Positions 1-7,322 of a DNA stretch of 13,893 bases are shown here, in pieces. The notes below the pieces were generated by a model. It searched no databases, was not told where the DNA came from, and was given only the letters and a program-made list of their open reading frames with translations. The translations under genes and the position numbers were made by a program. How positions within the stretch are numbered: position 1 is the stretch's first letter; every line of letters starts with the position of its first letter. The DNA comes from Actinomycetota bacterium (GTDB lineage Bacteria > Actinomycetota > Thermoleophilia > Miltoncostaeales > Miltoncostaeaceae): positions 1-13,893 of the forward strand of contig SXZC01000204.1 in assembly GCA_005788075.1 (NCBI GenBank). Reading direction: 5' to 3'.

Positions 1-126
1 CACCGCGTGGTGCTGAGCTACGAGGCGCTGGCGGCCGAGGTGGAGCCCGACCAGGTGCTCGACCGCATCGTCGCGGCCATTCCGCAGCCCAAGGTGGAGA
101 TCGGTGGCGGCCGCGCCGTCGGCTGA
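1..126 (+). CDS. MoxR-family AAA+ ATPase, C-terminal end only (partial)
   Basis: Only the last 41 codons and the TGA stop are in the window. The peptide begins HRVVLSYEALAAEVEPDQVL and continues through an 'ILxAIPQP'-type helix. This matches the end of the lid domain of MoxR AAA+ ATPases, where an arginine-led 'HRxxLxxEA' strand and an 'xADxVLxxIL' helix are typical. The assignment also rests on context: the gene directly overlaps a DUF58 gene and two VWA genes, the standard MoxR neighbourhood. MoxR ATPases are thought to act as chaperones that use ATP to load metal or remodel partner proteins with VWA domains. The Walker A and B motifs lie upstream and cannot be checked. The 3' end overlaps the next gene by 23 nt, so the two are probably co-transcribed and translationally coupled. 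Confidence 0.8.
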   Translation, partial: HRVVLSYEALAAEVEPDQVLDRIVAAIPQPKVEIGGGRAVG

Positions 127-1039
127 CACCACGGCCACCCCGGCGTCCATCGGTCGCAGCGCGGCATCGCTGCTGCGCCGCGTGGAGGTGCGGGTGGGGC
201 GTCGCCTCGACGGCCTGCTGCAGGGCGAGCGGAGCGGACGGCGCCCGGGCCCGGGCGGCGAGGCCGCGATCACCCGCGCCTACGAGCCGGGTGACGACGT
301 GCGCTGGATCGACTGGCCGCTCACCGCGCGGTTGGGGCAGCCCATGGTGCGCGTGCCCGAGCTCGAGCCGGTGCTCACCACCTGGGCGCTGGTGGACATG
401 TCGCCGTCGATGGCCTTCGGCACGCACGGCGGCACCAAGATCGACCAGGCCCGCGAGGTGGTGGCGGCGCTGGGCGTGGTGCTGCGCCGGCGCGGCGACC
501 GCCTGGGCCTTGCCGTGACCACCCGCGGCGACCTCGACCTGGTGCACCCGCCGCGCGGCGATCGCCGCGGCCTCATCGATGCCGTGGCCGCGGTGGAGTC
601 GGTGGTGCCCTACGGCGAGGGCCGCACCGATCTGGCCCGCGCCGTGAGCCTGGTGGGTCGCGTGGCACGCCACCGCGGGATGGTGGTGATCATCAGCGAC
701 ATGCCCTGGGCCGAGGGGCTCGAGCGCGCCATCGGCGGCCTCGGCCGCAAGCATGATGTGATCGTGGTGGAGATCCGCGACCGGCGCGAGCGGGAGATCC
801 CGCCGGTCGGGGTGATCCCCCTGCGCGATGTCGAGACCGGCCGCACCCTGCTGGTGGACACCTCGGACCCGCGGTTCCAGGAGCGCTTCGCCGCCGCGGT
901 GGACGATGCCGAGCGCCGCCGCCGCGGCATGATCGCCCGCACCGGTGCCCGCTATGTGGTGATGGAGCCCGGTCGCGACTGGCTGCTCGACCTCGCCCGC
1001 GCCCTGGGCACGGCCCGCCCCGCCCGGAGGGCCGCGTGA
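104..1039 (+). CDS. DUF58 domain protein (VWA-like fold)
   Basis: The 311-residue protein carries the DUF58 signature YEPGDDVRWIDWPLTAR at about residues 60-76. A degenerate VWA fold follows, with a MIDAS-like D98-M-S100-P-S102 motif and a later 'IISDM' strand near residue 207. I see no signal peptide or membrane segment, so it is probably cytosolic or membrane-associated through partners. DUF58 proteins are encoded almost always beside MoxR ATPases and VWA proteins and are believed to be part of that chaperone module; the biochemical role is not settled. The GTG start at 104 lies inside the preceding gene, with a GGTGGAG-type ribosome site just upstream. The basic N-terminus fits the family. 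The stop overlaps the next start as GTGA. Confidence 0.9.
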   Translation: MAAAPSADTTATPASIGRSAASLLRRVEVRVGRRLDGLLQGERSGRRPGPGGEAAITRAYEPGDDVRWIDWPLTARLGQPMVRVPELEPVLTTWALVDMSPSMAFGTHGGTKIDQAREVVAALGVVLRRRGDRLGLAVTTRGDLDLVHPPRGDRRGLIDAVAAVESVVPYGEGRTDLARAVSLVGRVARHRGMVVIISDMPWAEGLERAIGGLGRKHDVIVVEIRDRREREIPPVGVIPLRDVETGRTLLVDTSDPRFQERFAAAVDDAERRRRGMIARTGARYVVMEPGRDWLLDLARALGTARPARRAA

Positions 1040-1977
1040 GCATCGTGAGCTTCGCCAGCCCGTGGGCGCTGCTGCTGCTCATCCCGCTCGTCGCGGGGGT
1101 CGTGTGGTGGATATGGCGCGAGCGCCGCGGCAGCAGTCGCGCCGCCGTGCCGTTCGCCGACCTCGACCTCGTGGCGTTCGCCGCGCCGAAGAGGCGCTGG
1201 ACCCGCTGGCTGCCCGGTGCCCTGCTGGTGCTGGCCCTCACAGCGTTCACCGTGGCGCTGGCCCGGCCGGAGTCGGTGACCAGCGTGCCGCGCGAGGAGG
1301 GCACGATCATGCTGGCCATCGACGTGTCGGGGTCGATGGCCGCCGATGACGTGTCGCCCTACCGCCTGCGCGCGGCGCAGGACGCCGCCAAGACCTTCGC
1401 CGAGCGCGTGCCGCGGCAGTTCCAGGTGGGCCTCGTGGCCTTCAACGGGCAGGCCGACGTGCTGCTGCCGCCCTCCACCGACCGCGAGGCGTTCAAGCGC
1501 TCGGTCGACTCCCTCGTGGCCGATGGCGCAACCGCGTCGGGCGAGGCGATCATCTCGTCGGTGGAGGCCATCCGCTCCACGCAGCCGGGCGCCGAGAAGC
1601 TGAGGAGCGCCCGCGTGCTGCTGCTCTCCGACGGCGCCAACACCGTGGGCACCATGCCGCAGGATGCCGCGCAGGTAGCCAAGGACGCCGGCGTGCCGGT
1701 GTACACCGTGGCCCTCGGGACGGCCGAGGGCGTGCTGCCCGACGGCCGCGCGGTGCCGCCGGATCCGGCGTCGCTCGCCGCCGTGGCGGAGATCACCGGG
1801 GGCGAGGCCTTCGAGAGCAAGGACGCCGAGTCGGTGCGCACCGTGTACGAGGACCTCGGCACGTTCGTGGGCACCAAGACGATCATGAGCGAGGCCACGG
1901 CCTGGCCGACGGCCGTCGCAGCGCTGCTGCTCATGCTCGCGGGCGTGGCCGCATGGCGCGTGGGGCCGCGGCTGTGA
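1036..1977 (+). CDS. BatA-like VWA domain membrane protein (first copy)
   Basis: The 313-residue protein has two hydrophobic segments near the N-terminus (about 10-27 and 59-76), a VWA domain (about 90-270) and a C-terminal membrane helix (about 289-308). This is the BatA/aerotolerance-family layout, with the VWA domain expected outside the cytoplasmic face of the membrane. The metal-ion-dependent adhesion site is intact: D96-V-S98-G-S100, a threonine near 166 and D199 in 'LLLSDG'. VWA proteins of this type bind a divalent metal and mediate protein-protein contact, and genetic work on Bat proteins links them to stress tolerance. The GTG start overlaps the DUF58 stop (GTGA), with a CGGAGGG ribosome site 3-10 nt upstream. 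The 3' end overlaps the second VWA gene, so this is one transcriptional unit. Confidence 0.88.
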   Translation: MSIVSFASPWALLLLIPLVAGVVWWIWRERRGSSRAAVPFADLDLVAFAAPKRRWTRWLPGALLVLALTAFTVALARPESVTSVPREEGTIMLAIDVSGSMAADDVSPYRLRAAQDAAKTFAERVPRQFQVGLVAFNGQADVLLPPSTDREAFKRSVDSLVADGATASGEAIISSVEAIRSTQPGAEKLRSARVLLLSDGANTVGTMPQDAAQVAKDAGVPVYTVALGTAEGVLPDGRAVPPDPASLAAVAEITGGEAFESKDAESVRTVYEDLGTFVGTKTIMSEATAWPTAVAALLLMLAGVAAWRVGPRL

Positions 1978-2957
1978 CCTTCCTCTCGCCCATGTGGCTG
2001 TGGGCGCTGCTCATCGTGCCCGTGCTCGTGGCCATGGCCGTGGTGTGGGAGCGCCAGCGCGGCGAGGCCGCCCGGGCGTTCGCCGACCCGCGTGTGATGG
2101 CCATCGGCGCCGATAGCCGCGGACGCCTGCTTCGCCGCGTGGCCCTGGGCCTGGCCATCCTGGCCGCCGCCATGGGTCCCATCGCACTCGCGCGCCCTGC
2201 CGTGGACACCACGGAGGAGCGCCGCCAGGGCGCCGTGATGCTCGCGATCGATACCTCGAAGAGCATGCAGAAGACCGACCTGCAGCCCACGCGCCTCGAG
2301 GCGGCGAAGGAGGCCGCCAACAGGTTCCTCGACGCCGCGCCCGACGAGGCCCTGGTGGGCCTGGCCACCTTCAACGACCGGGCGGTGGTGCGCGTGGCGC
2401 CCACGCTCGACCGCCCCGCCGTGCGCGCGGCACTCGACGGCCTCGAGGTGAAGGAGGGCACGGCGCTGGGCTCGGCCGTGGTGGCCAGCCTCGGTGCGCT
2501 GAGCGGCGCCGGCGTGCTGGAGCCGCTGCCGCCCACCCCGCAGCAGTCGGCCGGCCGCGTGCTGGTGCTCACCGACGGCGCGGGCAACGTGGGGATCACG
2601 CCGGAGGAGGCCACCCAGCGCGCCCGCGACAAGCGCGTGCCGCTCTACACCGTGATGCTGGGCAACGACCCCGGCCGCCCCGACCGACCGCCGCCCCCGG
2701 AGACCCTGGCCACCATGGCCACGCAGACCGGCGGGGTGTTCGCGCAGACCACGTCCACCGAGGACCTGGTGCGCATCTTCGAGGACATCGGCGGGGCGCT
2801 GACCCAGGTGCCCACGGTCCGCCAGCTCACGGTGCTCGCGCCGATCCTCGCGCTGTTGCTGCTCGGGGGTGCCGGGGTGCTCATGCTGCTGGCGCGCAAG
2901 CGGCCGGTGGCACGTGGCCCGGGCGCAGCCGTGGGGACGCTTCCGCCACTGACCTGA
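1974..2957 (+). CDS. BatA-like VWA domain membrane protein (second copy)
   Basis: The 327-residue protein has the same build as its upstream neighbour: N-terminal helices (about 8-25 and 55-73), a VWA domain (about 87-280) and a C-terminal helix (about 286-309). The MIDAS is complete (D93-T-S95-K-S97, T163, D201 in 'VLTDG'). I chose GTG 1974 because it makes the same 4-nt GTGA overlap as the previous junction and gives the family-typical start MTFLSPMWLWAL. The in-frame ATG at 1953 would add only seven atypical residues. The two VWA proteins clearly share architecture but differ in sequence, as expected for an old tandem duplication. No BatB or tetratricopeptide partner follows; the operon ends at the hairpin at 2960-2989. 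Confidence 0.88.
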   Translation: MTFLSPMWLWALLIVPVLVAMAVVWERQRGEAARAFADPRVMAIGADSRGRLLRRVALGLAILAAAMGPIALARPAVDTTEERRQGAVMLAIDTSKSMQKTDLQPTRLEAAKEAANRFLDAAPDEALVGLATFNDRAVVRVAPTLDRPAVRAALDGLEVKEGTALGSAVVASLGALSGAGVLEPLPPTPQQSAGRVLVLTDGAGNVGITPEEATQRARDKRVPLYTVMLGNDPGRPDRPPPPETLATMATQTGGVFAQTTSTEDLVRIFEDIGGALTQVPTVRQLTVLAPILALLLLGGAGVLMLLARKRPVARGPGAAVGTLPPLT

Positions 2958-2959
2958 GC

Positions 2960-2989
2960 GGCGCCGGGTAGCCCGCTACCCCGGGCGCC
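2960..2989. terminator. Bidirectional hairpin terminator between convergent operons
   Basis: The arms GGCGCC+GGGTAGC (2960-2972) and GCTACCC+GGCGCC (2975-2989) pair with a 2-nt bulge (CG, 2982-2983); the innermost pair must open to leave a 4-nt loop. The hairpin fills the 31-bp gap between the VWA operon stop and the ktrA stop. There is no U-tract, which is common for GC-rich actinobacterial hairpins. Confidence 0.6.
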
Positions 2990-3645
2990 TACTCGAGCTG
3001 CGAGAACCTCTCGACGTTCTCCTTCTCGCCGATGACCAGCAGGATGTCGTCGGCCTGCAGCACCGTGTCGGGGCCGGTCAGGGTGAAGCGCCCGCCCGGT
3101 GCCTTGGTGCACACCACGGTGACGTCGTACCGGCTGCGCAGGCCGACCTCGGCCAGCGAGCGGCCGAGGGCCTCCTTGGGCGCGGTCGTCTCGGCCATGG
3201 CGAAGTCGGCGCCGATGAGGACGAAGTCGAGGGTGAGGCCCACGAGGCCATGCGCCACGCGGTCACCCATGTCGCGCTCCGGGAACACCACGCGGTGCAC
3301 GCCCAGCCGCTCGAGGATCCGCCCGTGGCGATCGCTCACGGCCTTTGCCCACACGCGCGGCACGCCGAGCTCGAGCAGCACTGACGCGGCGAGGATGCTC
3401 GCCTCGATGTCGTTGCCGATGGCCACGACAGCGGTTTGCACCTCCTCAGCGCCGATCAGCCGCATGGCGTCGATGTCGGTGGCGTCCACCTGCACGGCCT
3501 CGGTGAGCATGGGGGCGTGCCGCTGCACGAGCTTCTCGTCGGAGTCCACGCCGACGACGTCCTGTCCCAGCTCCATCAGGCTCATCGCAGCGGCTGATCC
3601 GAAGCGGCCCAGCCCCACGATCATGATCTCCGACCTGCTAGCCAA
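2989..3645 (-). CDS. TrkA/KtrA-type potassium uptake regulatory subunit (RCK_N + RCK_C)
   Basis: This 218-residue cytosolic protein has an RCK_N Rossmann domain (about 5-130) with the nucleotide motif G11-L-G13-R-F-G16 and an acidic 'VDSD' end of strand 2 near residue 34. An RCK_C domain follows (about 135-215). Proteins of this size form an octameric ring under the Ktr/Trk pore and gate it in response to ATP/ADP or NAD(H); RCK_C domains of relatives bind cyclic di-AMP. The best start is TTG 3645: AGGAAAGG lies 7 nt upstream and it keeps the first beta strand complete. The in-frame ATG at 3624 would begin inside that strand. The start lies inside the 3' end of the pore gene (8-nt overlap), so the subunits are translationally coupled. 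Confidence 0.92.
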   Translation of the reverse strand: MASRSEIMIVGLGRFGSAAAMSLMELGQDVVGVDSDEKLVQRHAPMLTEAVQVDATDIDAMRLIGAEEVQTAVVAIGNDIEASILAASVLLELGVPRVWAKAVSDRHGRILERLGVHRVVFPERDMGDRVAHGLVGLTLDFVLIGADFAMAETTAPKEALGRSLAEVGLRSRYDVTVVCTKAPGGRFTLTGPDTVLQADDILLVIGEKENVERFSQLE

Positions 3646-4999
3646 CGATCGGCCTTTCCTCGGGGTAGCGGTAGGTGGTTCCCGTCTCGCGGAGGACGAG
3701 CGCGGCGCCGAGCAGTTGCGGCGCCAGGCGTCCGACCACCATGAGCACGATCAGTATGCCCTCGGCCACGCCGGGCAGCGAGCCCGTGATGCCTGTCGAG
3801 AGGCCCGTCGTGGTGAACGCCGACGTCACCTCGAAGAACGCGGCGTTGAGGCCGACGTCGGACGCGATGAGCAGTGCGATGGTGCCCACGAGGATCGAGC
3901 TCGCGAAGATGACGGTGACCGAGAGCGCCTGCTTGATCGCGGCGGATGGCAGGCGTCGCCCCATGAACTGCACGTCAGCCGCACCCCGAAGCGACGCCAC
4001 GGTTGCCAGGGCGAGCACCAGCATGGTGGTCACCTTGATGCCGCCGGCCGGCGACACGCTGCCGCCGCCGATGAGCATGAGGAAGTCGGTGAAGAAGAGC
4101 GTCTCCTCCCGCATGTCCCCGTAGTTCACGGTGGAGAGCCCGGCGGAGCGGGGGGTCACCGCCTGGAAGGCGCCGTTCAGCAGGCGCTCGCCCTCGGGCA
4201 TGGCGCCGAGCGTGGCGGGGTTCGTCCACTCGAAGATCGTGATGACCACGAAGCCGAGCCCGAGGAGGATCGCCGTGCCGAGCAGCGTGAGGCGCGTGTG
4301 CAGCGACCACCGCCGGCGCGACAGCCCCATGCGCCGCCGGCGCGTGAGGTCGGCCCACACGGGCACCCCGAGCCCGCCCGCGATGATGCCGAGGGCGATC
4401 GTGCCGAGCACGATGACATCGCCCTGGAAGCGCGCCAGGCTGTCCGTGAAGAGACTGAACCCCGCGCCGTTGAAGGCGCTCACCGACTGGAAGACGGCAT
4501 CCCACGCCGCCTTGCCGGGACTGAAGCCGAGGGACACGAAGCGCGCGAAGAGCACGATGGCGAGCAGGGCCTCGATGGTGGCCGACAGGATCGCCACCCC
4601 GATGATCACGCGCTTGATCTCCCCGGGGTCGAGGATGCCCTGCTCGGCCTGGGCCGCCTGCCGGCGCCGCATGCCGAGCCGGCCTCCGATGATCACCACG
4701 AGCAGGGCGGTGAAGGTCATGATGCCCAGGCCGCCCAGCTGCATGAGCACCAGCAGCACCGCCTCGCCGAAGCCGGTCCAGTATGTGGCCGTCTCGACCA
4801 CCGTGAGGCCGGTCACCGTCACGGCGCTCGCGGCCGTGAACACGGCGTCGCCAAATGGGGCGGCCCCGGCCGCGGTGCTGCTGATGGGCAGCATGAGCAG
4901 CACGGTGCCCACGGCGATGACGCCGAGGAACGCGAGCAGCAGCGGACGCGTGGGGCGCACGCGCTTCCTCATCGTCGGGCGGCGAGTGGGCCACCTCAT
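3638..4999 (-). CDS. TrkH/KtrB-type potassium transporter pore subunit
   Basis: This 453-residue integral membrane protein has the fourfold MPM repeat of the Trk/Ktr/HKT superfamily. The four selectivity-filter segments are visible: TVTGL (61-65), SAFNGAGF (174-181), TPRSAGLST (282-290) and FTTTGLST (395-402), each with its filter glycine. An intramembrane-loop stretch (about 310-325) ends in SPAGGIKVTT, the conserved region that gates the pore in KtrB. The length fits KtrB/TrkH without extra N-terminal helices. The start is ATG 4999; an in-frame ATG at residue 10 is a possible alternative, and neither has a strong ribosome site. It is co-transcribed with the RCK subunit downstream. Oddities: the loop reads IGGGSVSPAGG where relatives usually have an IGGSPGSTAGG-type sequence, and the last helix has GRLAPQLLG. 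Confidence 0.93.
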   Translation of the reverse strand: MRWPTRRPTMRKRVRPTRPLLLAFLGVIAVGTVLLMLPISSTAAGAAPFGDAVFTAASAVTVTGLTVVETATYWTGFGEAVLLVLMQLGGLGIMTFTALLVVIIGGRLGMRRRQAAQAEQGILDPGEIKRVIIGVAILSATIEALLAIVLFARFVSLGFSPGKAAWDAVFQSVSAFNGAGFSLFTDSLARFQGDVIVLGTIALGIIAGGLGVPVWADLTRRRRMGLSRRRWSLHTRLTLLGTAILLGLGFVVITIFEWTNPATLGAMPEGERLLNGAFQAVTPRSAGLSTVNYGDMREETLFFTDFLMLIGGGSVSPAGGIKVTTMLVLALATVASLRGAADVQFMGRRLPSAAIKQALSVTVIFASSILVGTIALLIASDVGLNAAFFEVTSAFTTTGLSTGITGSLPGVAEGILIVLMVVGRLAPQLLGAALVLRETGTTYRYPEERPIVG

Positions 5000-5140
5000 G
5001 GCGCGTCGGCCTCGACGTCACCGGCGCATGCGACTGCCGACCCCGGCCGCGCGCACCGCCCGCCGTTAGCCACGCTGCTCATGTGGGCAGAGGGGGCGCC
5101 ATCGGGGCGATCCTCGCAGATGCACCGGCAGCGCGTGGGG

Positions 5141-5146
5141 TAGGGT
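5141..5146 (+). promoter_or_regulatory. -10 box of a leaderless promoter for the flippase-like gene
   Basis: TAGGGT (TANNNT) lies exactly 7 nt before the GTG start at 5154, so transcription would begin at or next to the start codon. There is no Shine-Dalgarno sequence before that GTG, which agrees with leaderless translation. No clear -35 box is visible. The rest of the 154-bp divergent gap (5000-5153) must also hold the ktrB promoter, but I see no convincing one. Confidence 0.55.
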
Positions 5147-5153
5147 CAGAGTC

Positions 5154-6338
5154 GTGTCGCATCTCACGCGCTTCATCCCCCAGCGCATCCGGGGCAAGCA
5201 CATCGATCCCAAGGCATGGCGCCACATGGATCACGCTGCCCTCAAGGGGCTGCTCAAGCGCGTCATCACCTACGCGATCTTCCTCCTCATCATCTTCTTC
5301 GTCATCAAGCTGGTGCCGAAGATCTGGGCCGACGTGGAGGCGGGAGATCCCAAGCTGGTGGCGCTGGCCGTGCCCTTCGAGATCCTCTCGGTGGCCGGCT
5401 ACGTGCTGCTCTTCTGGGCTGTGTATGGCGCCGCGGCGCGCATGCTCTCGCAGGGCAGCGACACCCCGGCGCGCCCGCTCTCGCTGAAGGAGAGCATGCA
5501 GCTCACCACATCGCGCCTGGCGCTCGGTGACACCCTGCCCGGCGGCGGCGCCACTGGCTTTGCCGTGCAGTTCTGGGCGCTCGCGCGCGCCGGCTTCAAC
5601 GCCGCGCAGATCTCGCGCACCACCACGGCGTTCCTGATCCTCTCGAACACCGTGATGACCGTGATGATCATGCTGCTGGGCGTGCTCATCGGCGCAGGGC
5701 TCGTGGGCGGCGACCTGCACCCGGCCCTCACCTGGATACCCGCGGCCATCGCCGCCGCCGTGGTGATCGTGATCCTGCTCTTCGCCCGCAAGGGCAAGAC
5801 CTTCGTGCCCCCCGATGAGGACAGCCGCGAGAAGCTCACCGGGCGGTTCGCCAAGACCCGCACGCTCATCCGCGAGATCGGCGACCGGCTTCCCCCCGGG
5901 GCATATGACGCCATCCGCACCATCCGTCGCCCGGCCGCCATCACGGGCATGCTCGCCACCCCGGGCTTCGACTTCGTGGCGTTCTACCTGGGCATCGCGT
6001 CGGTCACCGAGCCCATCGCGCTGCCGGTGATGCTCATGGCCTACTTCATCGGGCAGGTGGGGTCGCTGGTGCCGCTGCCCGGGGGCATCGGCGGCGTGCA
6101 GGGTCTCGCCATCGCGGTGCTGGTGGCCGGCGGCATGGAGGTGCACTCCGCCACGGCCGGCGTGCTGGTGTGGACCGGCGTGGCGCTGGGCACCCAGATC
6201 GTGTGGGGCATGTGGCAGTACTTCTTCCTGCGCAAGTCGATCAAGCGGTGGCAGGCCGAGGACGACAAGTCGGCGTCCGGAGGCGGCCCGGGAAGCGGCA
6301 CGGGCCCGGGTGGTGCGGCTCCGGCACCGGCCGGCTAG
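5154..6338 (+). CDS. UPF0104 / flippase-like (LPG synthase TM-type) membrane protein
   Basis: The 394-residue polytopic membrane protein has hydrophobic segments at about 36-55, 68-92, 155-185, 190-211, 263-285, 287-325 and 333-360. Two family signatures are present: LPGGGATGFAVQFWALARAG (128-147) and VGSLVPLPGGIGGVQG (302-317). These define the UPF0104/YbhN fold shared with the membrane part of lysylphosphatidylglycerol synthase (MprF). No C-terminal aminoacyl-transferase domain is present, so it is not a full MprF. Flippase-like members are proposed to move lipids across the membrane; the substrate here is unknown. A soluble segment (about 212-260) sits mid-protein, and the last ~25 residues are a disordered Gly/Pro/Ala tail. 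The GTG start is set by the leaderless -10 box at 5141. Confidence 0.85.
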   Translation: MSHLTRFIPQRIRGKHIDPKAWRHMDHAALKGLLKRVITYAIFLLIIFFVIKLVPKIWADVEAGDPKLVALAVPFEILSVAGYVLLFWAVYGAAARMLSQGSDTPARPLSLKESMQLTTSRLALGDTLPGGGATGFAVQFWALARAGFNAAQISRTTTAFLILSNTVMTVMIMLLGVLIGAGLVGGDLHPALTWIPAAIAAAVVIVILLFARKGKTFVPPDEDSREKLTGRFAKTRTLIREIGDRLPPGAYDAIRTIRRPAAITGMLATPGFDFVAFYLGIASVTEPIALPVMLMAYFIGQVGSLVPLPGGIGGVQGLAIAVLVAGGMEVHSATAGVLVWTGVALGTQIVWGMWQYFFLRKSIKRWQAEDDKSASGGGPGSGTGPGGAAPAPAG

Positions 6339-6355
6339 GACAACGGGCCTCCGCG

Positions 6356-7300
6356 ATGTGCTCACGAATCTTCCTCTCCACGGCATCCGGCATGCGCGTC
6401 GCGTGCCGAAGCGTCGACTGGTACGTCAGCGACGAGCCGCTCATCTGGGCGCTGCCCGCCGGCCTCGCACGCCGTGGTGCCCCCGGCGCTGACGCGCTCG
6501 AGTGGACATCGCGCCACGCGTCGCTGGCCGTGAGCGCATGGGATGCCACCACCTCGGAGGGCGTGAACGACGCCGGCCTCGCGGCGCACGTCCTCTATCT
6601 CGAGGACTCCGTGTGGGAGGCACCCGACGACCGTCCGGCGCTCGGCAACCTGATGTGGGCGCAGTGGGCGCTGGACACCTGCGCCACCGTGCGCGAGGTG
6701 CTCGCCGCGCTCGACTCGGTGCGCATCGTCGACGTGCCCACGCGCGGGACGTCCCTGGGCCTGCATCTCGCCGTCGAGGACCGCCACGGCGACGCCGCGG
6801 TGGTCGAGGTGCTGGAGGACGGCGTGGTCATCCACGAGGGCCGCGATGCCCGCGTGGTCACCAACGAGCCGCCACTGGACGACCAGCTCGCCGGGCTCGC
6901 GCGCTACGCGCCGTTCGGGGGCGATGAGGCGCTGCCCGGTGATGTGGACCCGATCTCGCGGTTCGTGCGCGGCACGTACTTCCTCGACCACCTGCCCGAG
7001 CCGTCCGACACGGACGAGGCGCTGGCCGGCGCGGTGAGCGTGATCCGCTCGATGTCCGTTCCGTTCGGGGCCCCGTCGGAGCCCTTCGGCACGTATCCCA
7101 CCTGGTGGATCTCCGCCACGGACATCACGGCGGGCCGCCTCATCCTCCAGTCGACGCTGTCACCGTTCGCGGTGTGGCTCGACCTCCCCGACGCCATCGC
7201 GAAGGCGCCGGGAACCATGCCAGTGGCGGTCGACCCGCTTCAGCCGGGGCTCGCCGGGGACATCGTCGACCATCTGCAGCCGAGGGCACTGCCCTACTAG
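6356..7300 (+). CDS. Choloylglycine hydrolase-family Ntn amidase (linear amide C-N hydrolase)
   Basis: This is a 314-residue N-terminal-nucleophile hydrolase. The start is ATG 6356 because the next residue is the cysteine (MCSRIF) that becomes the catalytic N-terminal Cys after removal of Met. The other active-site residues of the bile-salt hydrolase/penicillin V acylase family are in place: R18 and D21-W22 (RSVDW), N71 in GVNDAGL, N170 in VVTNEPP and an arginine in SRFVR (202-205). Family members cleave amide bonds of conjugated bile acids, penicillin V or N-acyl homoserine lactones. In an environmental actinobacterium the last two types or an unknown N-acyl amide are likelier than bile salts. 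There is no signal peptide and the nucleophile is at residue 2, so it is cytosolic. It begins 17 nt after the flippase-like gene with a weak ribosome site and is probably in its operon. Confidence 0.87.
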   Translation: MCSRIFLSTASGMRVACRSVDWYVSDEPLIWALPAGLARRGAPGADALEWTSRHASLAVSAWDATTSEGVNDAGLAAHVLYLEDSVWEAPDDRPALGNLMWAQWALDTCATVREVLAALDSVRIVDVPTRGTSLGLHLAVEDRHGDAAVVEVLEDGVVIHEGRDARVVTNEPPLDDQLAGLARYAPFGGDEALPGDVDPISRFVRGTYFLDHLPEPSDTDEALAGAVSVIRSMSVPFGAPSEPFGTYPTWWISATDITAGRLILQSTLSPFAVWLDLPDAIAKAPGTMPVAVDPLQPGLAGDIVDHLQPRALPY

Positions 7301-7322
7301 CCGCGTGCGCGTCAGTGCGCGG
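7301..7322. terminator. Bidirectional hairpin between amidase and MFS genes
   Basis: CCGCGTGC (7301-7308) pairs with GTGCGCGG (7315-7322) through eight pairs, two of them G-T, around a 6-nt loop. It occupies the 11-bp gap between two convergent stop codons and runs into the end of the MFS gene. No T-run follows on either strand. Confidence 0.45.

Noticed and set aside
3032..5143. A 703-codon open frame on the plus strand
   Set aside because: It is antisense to both potassium-transport genes. The translation is low-complexity, rich in Arg, His, Ala and Glu, as expected for the complement of GC-rich coding DNA, while the minus strand encodes clear Trk/Ktr motifs.
5079..6386. A 435-codon minus-strand frame
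   Set aside because: It is antisense to the flippase-like gene. The composition is His/Arg/Gly-rich without motifs.
6356..7300. Bile-salt hydrolase as a specific function
   Set aside because: The family and active-site residues are clear, but substrate specificity between bile salts, penicillin V and other N-acyl amides cannot be decided from these motifs.
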